Source: Pusillimonas sp. T7-7 (GTDB taxonomy: Bacteria; Pseudomonadota; Gammaproteobacteria; Burkholderiales; Burkholderiaceae_B). From it: a DNA stretch of 64,000 nucleotides. This document shows, piece by piece, positions 59,071 through 64,000 of the stretch. Made by a program: the position numbers and the translations under genes. The stretch spans positions 3,348,001 through 3,412,000 of the forward strand of contig NC_015458.1 of the NCBI RefSeq assembly GCF_000209655.1, written 5' to 3'. Each line of letters opens with the position of its first letter. The stretch's first letter is position 1. The notes under the pieces were generated by a model that had not been told where the DNA came from, ran no database searches, and worked only from the letters and a program-made list of their open reading frames with translations.

Positions 59071-59113
59071 CGGTAGAGCCTCTTGTGATTGCATGGGCTT
59101 TCCTAGGCCCCTG

Positions 59114-61516
59114 CTAAAACACCCACCTCACATTCACCCTTGCGCCATGATCCTGGCGCCCTGATGCATATTGGCCAGCATAGGCAAAACCCAGGCTGCC
59201 ATGCTTTGCCAGGCGGGCCTCCATGCCCAGGCGCAGCGACCAGGCATGACGGGCCAGCGCTTGTCCTTCAGACGTGAACACTGTTTGCCTTGTGCTGTCG
59301 CGAAAGCTTTGCCGGCTGTAGGTGCGCACGTCGCCGCTGGCGTGATGCCATGCCAGTTCGCCCTGCAGTTGGGCGGGGCCGTGGGGTGTTTTCAGGGTAT
59401 GTAGTGCTTTAAGCCCTAAAGTTGAAAACAAAACAGCATGTTCGGCCTGGTCGACATTGAGCGCGGCCATGCCGTCTTGTTCTTTATAGCCATGGGTTTG
59501 GTGTTGTACCCATGCAAATCGGGCGAAGGGGGCTATGCCGGATGGGGTGTCCGCTTCACGCAGGCGCTCTATATGACGCCCCAGCCAGTCCAGAGGCGCT
59601 GTGAACTCGGTAAATAACTGCAGCGTTTTTCCCCTATACCGCCCTGTCAGCATGTCGTGCAAACCGGGTGCGCTCAGGCTGCGTCGGCTGTTGATGGCGT
59701 GCCAGGTGTGTGCGGCGCCCAATATCCATTTCAGGCCGCGCCAGCCGCGTGCCAGGGCCAGACCGGCATGCTGGCTGTCTATGTTCGCATGGGTGTCGTG
59801 TGCTGTGCGCCACATGCGACTTTGCTGGACGCCCAGGTAGGCGCTTACGCTTAGCGTATTGCTGACGGCGTGAGTGCCGCCCAGCACCAGGCCACCGATA
59901 TCACGGGCATCGCCCGGCGTGCCCTGCGAAGCGTCGCGGCGCGCTGATGAATACCAGGCGCTGTGCCAGGCATGGCCGGTTCCTGTTGGCGTATAAGCAT
60001 GGGTGCCTGGCGCCGCGGCGCCCGCATGCAGTAGTGCCGTTTCACGAATGAAGCGGCTGTCTTCGAGCAAGCGCGAGGCAATTGACGCCGCCCAGCTGCC
60101 TGATAGCTGCTGGAATGTCTTGCGAGCGTCGGGCTTGTCCATGACTACGATTTTGTCGTGCAGGCTGGGATCCGGAGCGCCGGGTTGCGATGCATGATCG
60201 CGGCCTTCTTCGTCTATGACTTGAGCGACTTCGTCTTCGGTGGGAGTTTCGCCTGCTTCTTCCAGCGGGGTTTCGTTGCGTACCAGGTCAAGGTAAACGC
60301 GGTGCTCGTCATAGCTGAGCTCTGGTTCAAGAAAAGCCAGACCGCTGGCGTCGGTGCTGACGGCGGCACGATCAAACTGGGTGCCGCCCAGGCCTTGGTC
60401 GGCCTGCAATATGGTGTAGCGCGTATGGGGCTGCCAGTCGCCGCCTTGGGCCAGGGCCAGTACTTGCCCGGCCAGTTGGGCGGTTCCCAGTACTTGTACC
60501 TTGTCTGACTGGCCGTCGGATTGTACATTCACTTCCAATGATGCGCCGGGCTGCAGTTGCAGTTGACGTATTACGATCATGCCCGGATCGGCCTGCATGC
60601 CCGGGGCCAGGGCGCCGCCGCTTTGGATGATGGCCGAGTCGACGGATCCGGCGCCTTCCAGGCGGGCGCCATGCCTGACGTGTATGGGGCCGGCAAAGTA
60701 GCCGCCTATGGCCAGGCTGCCTTGTTCAACTACCGCCAGTGACGGGGTGAGGATGTAGCTGGGCAGATATAGCGTGCCCGCTCCCAGTTTGCTGATGGGC
60801 GTGGAACCCGCCACGATGCCATATTGTGTGGCCGTACCGCTGTCTACCCGCCATTTGACGGTACCGTCGGGGTCGGGCCCTGCTTGCAACTGTATGGGGT
60901 TGCGCACGGCGGCATCGGCTGCGTAGTGCAGGGTGGCGCCTGGGTACATGTGCAGCGTTCTGTTTGTAAGGCCCAGAGGGCTGTTGCCCTGCAGGCTTAA
61001 TGTGCCTTCATGAAGCAAGGTATTGCCGTTGTAATTGTTCTGCCCCGACAGCATCAGGGCGCCGTCCCCGTACTTGGCCAGGCTTTGCGTGGAACCCGCC
61101 ACGCTGGAAACCGGCCCTGACAGATGCAGCGTCGTGTTGTTGTCTGTATAGAAGACCGCCTGCTGATTGATGTGAAACTCGCGGGACGATTCGAAGCTGG
61201 CGGCGGTGTACAGGCCGCCCCCTGAGAAAACAAAAGGCACAGAGGGTGATCCCAGCTGTGCCTCGTTGTGTATCCAGTGCGTGTCTGTGGGTGGTGGGGA
61301 CCACAATGCCAATGACATTGGGTTGTTTGAGCGTTTAACTGCAGTGACGGCCAGGGTATCGGCGAGCGCGACTTCGCATAAGGCGAAGAGAATCGCGACA
61401 ATGGCCGCCAGGGTTGCTGTGATGTTGCCAGATGCCCGCTTTGTGGTGGTCAGCAAGACTGCCCGCTTTCCATAACATACCTCCAATGGCAACAGCAATA
61501 CGTGCATATACGTCAT
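59114..61516 (-). CDS. Autotransporter (type V secretion) outer-membrane protein
   Basis: 800 residues from the ATG at 61516 (GGAGAACACT before it). A long signal sequence of about 52 residues ends in FALCEVALA. The passenger contains one clear autotransporter-associated beta-strand repeat (KYGDGALMLSGQNNYNGNTL, then HEGTLSLQGNSPLG) and pertactin-like beta-helix sequence up to about residue 430. An acidic linker follows (EAGETPTEDEVAQVIDEEGR). The last ~270 residues are the 12-strand translocator barrel, ending in the aromatic signature VNVRWVF. The passenger is short and lacks an RGD or protease motif; its function is unknown, with adhesion or aggregation possible. Confidence 0.9.
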   Translation of the reverse strand: MTYMHVLLLPLEVCYGKRAVLLTTTKRASGNITATLAAIVAILFALCEVALADTLAVTAVKRSNNPMSLALWSPPPTDTHWIHNEAQLGSPSVPFVFSGGGLYTAASFESSREFHINQQAVFYTDNNTTLHLSGPVSSVAGSTQSLAKYGDGALMLSGQNNYNGNTLLHEGTLSLQGNSPLGLTNRTLHMYPGATLHYAADAAVRNPIQLQAGPDPDGTVKWRVDSGTATQYGIVAGSTPISKLGAGTLYLPSYILTPSLAVVEQGSLAIGGYFAGPIHVRHGARLEGAGSVDSAIIQSGGALAPGMQADPGMIVIRQLQLQPGASLEVNVQSDGQSDKVQVLGTAQLAGQVLALAQGGDWQPHTRYTILQADQGLGGTQFDRAAVSTDASGLAFLEPELSYDEHRVYLDLVRNETPLEEAGETPTEDEVAQVIDEEGRDHASQPGAPDPSLHDKIVVMDKPDARKTFQQLSGSWAASIASRLLEDSRFIRETALLHAGAAAPGTHAYTPTGTGHAWHSAWYSSARRDASQGTPGDARDIGGLVLGGTHAVSNTLSVSAYLGVQQSRMWRTAHDTHANIDSQHAGLALARGWRGLKWILGAAHTWHAINSRRSLSAPGLHDMLTGRYRGKTLQLFTEFTAPLDWLGRHIERLREADTPSGIAPFARFAWVQHQTHGYKEQDGMAALNVDQAEHAVLFSTLGLKALHTLKTPHGPAQLQGELAWHHASGDVRTYSRQSFRDSTRQTVFTSEGQALARHAWSLRLGMEARLAKHGSLGFAYAGQYASGRQDHGARVNVRWVF

Positions 61517-61539
61517 AGTGTTCTCCGATTGATAAATAT

Positions 61540-61553
61540 GTCACGCTTGTGAC
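61540..61553. promoter_or_regulatory. Palindrome upstream of the autotransporter gene
   Basis: GTCAC-GCTT-GTGAC, 23 bp before the autotransporter start and within its expected leader or promoter. It could be a regulator site; a short RNA stem near the ribosome site is also possible. Confidence 0.35.
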
Positions 61554-61713
61554 GAGCGCATTATGATACATTTTGAATTGTTTTGATATGTTTATTTCAA
61601 TGCTATTTTCGTACGAACGTCTATTGCGCGGATAAATGCGTGCTTAAAAAAGCAAGCTGTTCCGACTGTGCTACGATTTTTCCCTTCCCTTGGCATTATG
61701 TGAGCAAGCAAAC

Positions 61714-62235
61714 ATGACCTGTTATCAGTTGGGCGATCTGGTCCCCAAGATTCACGAGTCCGCTTTTGTGGCAAACGAAGCCACGATTATCGGGCAAGCC
61801 GTCATGCACGAAGGCTCCAGCATTTGGCCAGGTGCGGTCATCCGGGCCGATAACGAACCCATCGTGGTCGGCAAGGACTCGAATGTGCAGGAAGGGGCCG
61901 TGCTGCATGTGGATCCGGGTTGCCCGCTGGTTCTGGGCGAGGGGGTGACCATAGGACACCAGGCCATGCTGCACGGCTGTACCGTCGAAGACGGCTGCCT
62001 GATCGGCATTCAAGCCATAGTTTTGAATGGCGCGGTCATCGGTAAAGACAGCCTAGTGGGTGCGGGTGCTGTGGTTACCGAGGGCAAGGTGTTTCCTGAG
62101 CGTTCCCTTATATTGGGGGCGCCGGCCAAAGTGGTGCGCACGCTCACCGACGAGCAGGTGGCCGGTTTGCGCAGTAATGCCGTCACCTACCGTGATCGCG
62201 CGCAAGACTATAAAAAAAACCTGAAAGCCTTGTAG
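61714..62235 (+). CDS. Gamma-carbonic anhydrase-family protein (YrdA/PaaY type)
   Basis: 173 residues from the ATG at 61714; an upstream TTG start would add eight residues. It is a left-handed beta helix with hexapeptide repeats. The metal-binding His residues are in GAVLHVDPG and TIGHQAMLHGCTVE, and VIRADNEPIVVGKDSNVQEG contains the family Arg-Asp and Gln positions. Family members are Zn- or Fe-dependent anhydrases or similar hydrolases of uncertain role. It is followed by a strong terminator. Confidence 0.92.
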   Translation: MTCYQLGDLVPKIHESAFVANEATIIGQAVMHEGSSIWPGAVIRADNEPIVVGKDSNVQEGAVLHVDPGCPLVLGEGVTIGHQAMLHGCTVEDGCLIGIQAIVLNGAVIGKDSLVGAGAVVTEGKVFPERSLILGAPAKVVRTLTDEQVAGLRSNAVTYRDRAQDYKKNLKAL

Positions 62236-62249
62236 GCCGGGTTGCTAAC

Positions 62250-62276
62250 AAATTGAGCCGCTTTGCGGCTCAATTT
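62250..62276. terminator. Bidirectional-looking terminator hairpin
   Basis: AAATTGAGCCGC-TTT-GCGGCTCAATTT: a perfect 12-bp stem, with TGTTT-rich flank on the right. It lies between the gamma-carbonic anhydrase gene (ends 62235) and the convergent small gene (ends 62288), and can serve both. Confidence 0.8.
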
Positions 62277-62287
62277 GTTTCTGTTGT

Positions 62288-62500
62288 TCAAGTCAGATTT
62301 TTACGCAGCCATTCTTCGCCTTCGACGGCCAAGTCCATCATGCGCTTGATGATGAGGGCATCGGCCTGGCCGCGTTCCCGCATGGCATCGGTAAAGGCTT
62401 CCATGCTTGCCGTGGTGGGGAACCAGTCTTTTTCGGGCTGCAATTCCAGACCGTCTACGTGCTTGATGTTGCCGTTGGGCAATAGATACCAATTATTCAT
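62288..62500 (-). CDS. Small conserved hypothetical protein
   Basis: 70 residues, MNNWYLLPNGNIKHVDGLEL with the C-terminal helical part SMEAFTDAMRERGQADALII, then KRMMDLAVEGEEWL. It looks like a compact alpha/beta protein with a small beta hairpin and a helical tail. It has no signal peptide and no cysteines. I believe small proteins of this kind occur in Burkholderiales beside these housekeeping genes, but I cannot name a family. It is convergent with the carbonic anhydrase gene. Confidence 0.65.
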   Translation of the reverse strand: MNNWYLLPNGNIKHVDGLELQPEKDWFPTTASMEAFTDAMRERGQADALIIKRMMDLAVEGEEWLRKNLT

Positions 62501-62585
62501 GCCGTAATGGTAAATGAATTATGATGTTCAGCCTTTGCTACTGCGGCTTTTTTGCTGTCGGGCATTATTTTTTTGACGGAGTTTC

Positions 62586-63515
62586 ATGATGGGTCGGGTC
62601 AGCCCCGCGTCGGTTTCCACACCTGCCTACGGCGTTACACGCCCGGTGGCCGGTATTACCGTGCTGATTTTATCGACATGGGCCCTGTCTACGCTCGATG
62701 CCAGCGGCAAATGGGTCATGAATGCCGGCGTGTCGTTGCTGATGCTGTGCTGGGTGCGCTATGTGCTGCATCTGGTGCTGGTGCTGGCCCTGGTGCTGCC
62801 CTCGCGCGGGCTGTCGGTGCTGCGTACGATCAGGCCCTGGGCCCAGGTCGCGCGCGGCTCGGTCATGCTGCTGTCCACCATGTCTTTTTTTACGACCCTG
62901 CATTATTTGCCGCAGGCCGAAGCGACCGCCATTAACTTCCTGGCGCCGCTGCTTGTGCTGGCTGTGGCGCCTTGGGTGTTGAAAGAGCCTGCACGCCTGT
63001 CGCGCTGGGTGGCGGCCGGGGTGGGGTTCTTGGGTGTGCTGGTCATTATCCGGCCCGATGCCGGCTTGCACACCGTCGGTACTCTGTTCGGCCTGTTGAC
63101 GGCTTGCCTGTTCGCCTGTCAGTTCATCGCCACGCGCCGTGTGGCGGTCGATGGTCCTTTTACTACGCTGATCTGGAGCGGCGCGGTGGGCAGTGTGGCG
63201 TTGACCGCGGCCTTGCCATTTGTGTTGCCGGCGGCTCTGCCGGTGCTGTCTTCCTTAAGTCCCTTGCAGTGGGTGGTGCTGGTGTCCACCGGCTTTTGGG
63301 GGGCGCTGGGGCATTTGCTGCAAATACAGGCGTATCGGAATGCGCCGGCGTCCATGCTGGCGCCTTTTGTGTACTTGCAGATTATCAGTGCGGCGGGCCT
63401 GGGCTGGCTGATATGGGGACAGTTCCCTGATCCGCTGACCTGGCTGGGTATTGCGGTGGTGTGCGCCAGCGGTATCACCATAGGTGTGGTGGAATGGCGC
63501 AGGCGTAAATTATAA
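62586..63515 (+). CDS. EamA/DMT-family transporter
   Basis: 309 residues with ten membrane helices in two EamA repeats. It starts at one of two adjacent ATGs (62586 or 62589). Characteristic segments are ARGSVMLLSTMSFFTTLHYL (helices 3-4), AEATAINFLAPLLVLAVAPW and, in the second half, LGHLLQIQAYRNAPASMLAP and FVYLQIISAAGLGWLIWGQF. Members export amino acids or other metabolites; the substrate is unknown. The gene is followed by waaC after 8 bp, so the two may be co-transcribed. Confidence 0.9.
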   Translation: MMGRVSPASVSTPAYGVTRPVAGITVLILSTWALSTLDASGKWVMNAGVSLLMLCWVRYVLHLVLVLALVLPSRGLSVLRTIRPWAQVARGSVMLLSTMSFFTTLHYLPQAEATAINFLAPLLVLAVAPWVLKEPARLSRWVAAGVGFLGVLVIIRPDAGLHTVGTLFGLLTACLFACQFIATRRVAVDGPFTTLIWSGAVGSVALTAALPFVLPAALPVLSSLSPLQWVVLVSTGFWGALGHLLQIQAYRNAPASMLAPFVYLQIISAAGLGWLIWGQFPDPLTWLGIAVVCASGITIGVVEWRRRKL

Positions 63516-63523
63516 TTAGCTTC

Positions 63524-64000
63524 ATGAGTAAAAAAATCCTGATAGTTCGCACGTCTTCACTGGGTGACCTGGTGCATATGCTGCCGGCTATTTCAGATAT
63601 TGCCAAGCACGTGCCCGGAGCGCAGATCGATTGGATCGTCGAAGAAGGCTTCGCCGAAATCCCCGCCTGGCATCCGGCTGTGCATGAAGTCATTCCCGTG
63701 GCGCACCGCCGCTGGCGCAAGCACTGGTGGTCGCCGCAAACGCGTGCCGAACGCGCAGAGCTGCATAAGAATCTGGATGCCCGTCAGTACGACGTGGTGC
63801 TCGATATGCAGGCCTTGATGAAGTCCGTATGGCTGGTACGGCAAACCCATGGCAAGCGTCATGGCCTGGATCGCAAGTCGGCGCGCGAACCGCTGGCTTC
63901 CTTTTTTTACGACGTCAAGCATACCGTCAATTTCTGGCAGCCGGCTGTTACGCGCCAGCGCGAACTGGCTGCGGCGGCATTTGGCTATACCTACGACAGC
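63524..64000 (+). CDS. waaC: Lipopolysaccharide heptosyltransferase I WaaC (5' part; runs off the window)
   Basis: 159 codons without a stop to the window end. The N-terminus MSKKILIVRTSSLGDLVHML and PAISDIAKHVPGAQIDWIVE are characteristic of WaaC, with the Gly-Asp after Ser-Ser-Leu at the sugar-binding site. VLDMQALMKSVWLVRQTHGK and FYDVKH continue the GT9 N-terminal domain. WaaC adds the first heptose to Kdo of the LPS inner core. The start at 63524 is 8 bp after the EamA gene stop. About half of the protein is beyond the window. Confidence 0.93.
   Translation, partial: MSKKILIVRTSSLGDLVHMLPAISDIAKHVPGAQIDWIVEEGFAEIPAWHPAVHEVIPVAHRRWRKHWWSPQTRAERAELHKNLDARQYDVVLDMQALMKSVWLVRQTHGKRHGLDRKSAREPLASFFYDVKHTVNFWQPAVTRQRELAAAAFGYTYDS

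Noticed and set aside
59070..59113. Terminator between the biotin carboxylase and autotransporter genes
   Set aside because: Only a short imperfect stem (GGGC/GCCC) about 20 bases after 59070 is visible, without a T run, so I do not list it.
1..64000. CRISPR arrays, tRNA or rRNA genes, integron attC sites
   Set aside because: No regularly spaced repeats, no cloverleaf-type sequence with CCA-end context and no rRNA-like stretch were seen.

Overview
The window looks like a chromosomal segment of a betaproteobacterium of the order Burkholderiales, most likely Alcaligenaceae (Bordetella/Pusillimonas-like). This is inferred from three separate Bug/TctC-type tricarboxylate-binding proteins next to small catabolic operons with LysR or GntR regulators, from a high-GC background, and from the gamma-carbonic anhydrase, EamA exporter and WaaC group at the right end. 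No species-level marker (rRNA, tRNA) is present.

Layout. (1) 1-3.7 kb: insertion sequences nested in one another. An IS66 element sits inside the tnpA of a second IS66, which sits in the end of an IS3-family element, which abuts a truncated orfA of another IS3-type element. (2) 3.7-11.9 kb, minus strand, AT-rich at its downstream end: a surface-glycan modification locus. It holds rmlB-rmlA, a short sugar epimerase/reductase, a GtrB-like glycosyltransferase, a GtrA-like flippase, a methyltransferase and a large membrane protein that may be the final GT-C-type transferase, and it is bordered by a broken UDP-glucose dehydrogenase gene. (3) 12.0-13.4 kb: a polyprenyl-phosphate sugar phosphotransferase. 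(4) 13.7-27.3 kb: accessory metabolism. One operon has a D-cysteine desulfhydrase/cysteate lyase-like enzyme, a Bug receptor, an M14-like deacylase and an M20 amidohydrolase. A second cluster has a Bug receptor, an RraA-like aldolase, a LysR regulator, an aspartate dehydrogenase-like enzyme and an atypical SDR. Between them lie a toxin-antitoxin pair and an Rpn-family nuclease gene surrounded by a patchwork of short duplicated pieces of its neighbours.

(5) 27.5-46.5 kb: a complete Wzx/Wzy-dependent exopolysaccharide or capsule locus. Transcription runs right to left from wza through wzb, wzc, wzx, pyruvyl transferase, glycosyltransferases, asnB, a PaaK-like enzyme, wzy and a PglC-like initiating transferase to an aminotransferase and a WbpM/PglF-type dehydratase. 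A convergent PglD-like acetyltransferase follows. The last four enzymes fit a UDP-diacetylbacillosamine-type primer sugar. (6) 47.2-47.6 kb: a small membrane protein with its own terminator.

(7) 47.7-59.1 kb: an acyl-CoA catabolic island. It holds a Bug receptor, a PDC-hydrolase-like amidohydrolase, a DUF35 protein paired with a thiolase-like protein lacking the usual nucleophile, a FadB-like bifunctional enzyme, a FadR/GntR regulator, a class III CoA-transferase and a three-piece biotin-dependent acyl-CoA carboxylase. A shared near-palindrome (TTGTWAACAA) lies in the promoters of both operons and is a candidate operator for the GntR protein. I infer a route that activates, carboxylates, hydrates and cleaves a probably branched acid; the substrate is unknown. 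(8) 59.1-64 kb: an autotransporter, gamma-carbonic anhydrase, a small conserved protein, an EamA-family exporter and the 5' part of waaC running off the window.

The most interesting parts are the acyl-CoA carboxylase/retro-aldolase-like island with its operator pair, and the mosaic of local duplications around the recombination-promoting nuclease.
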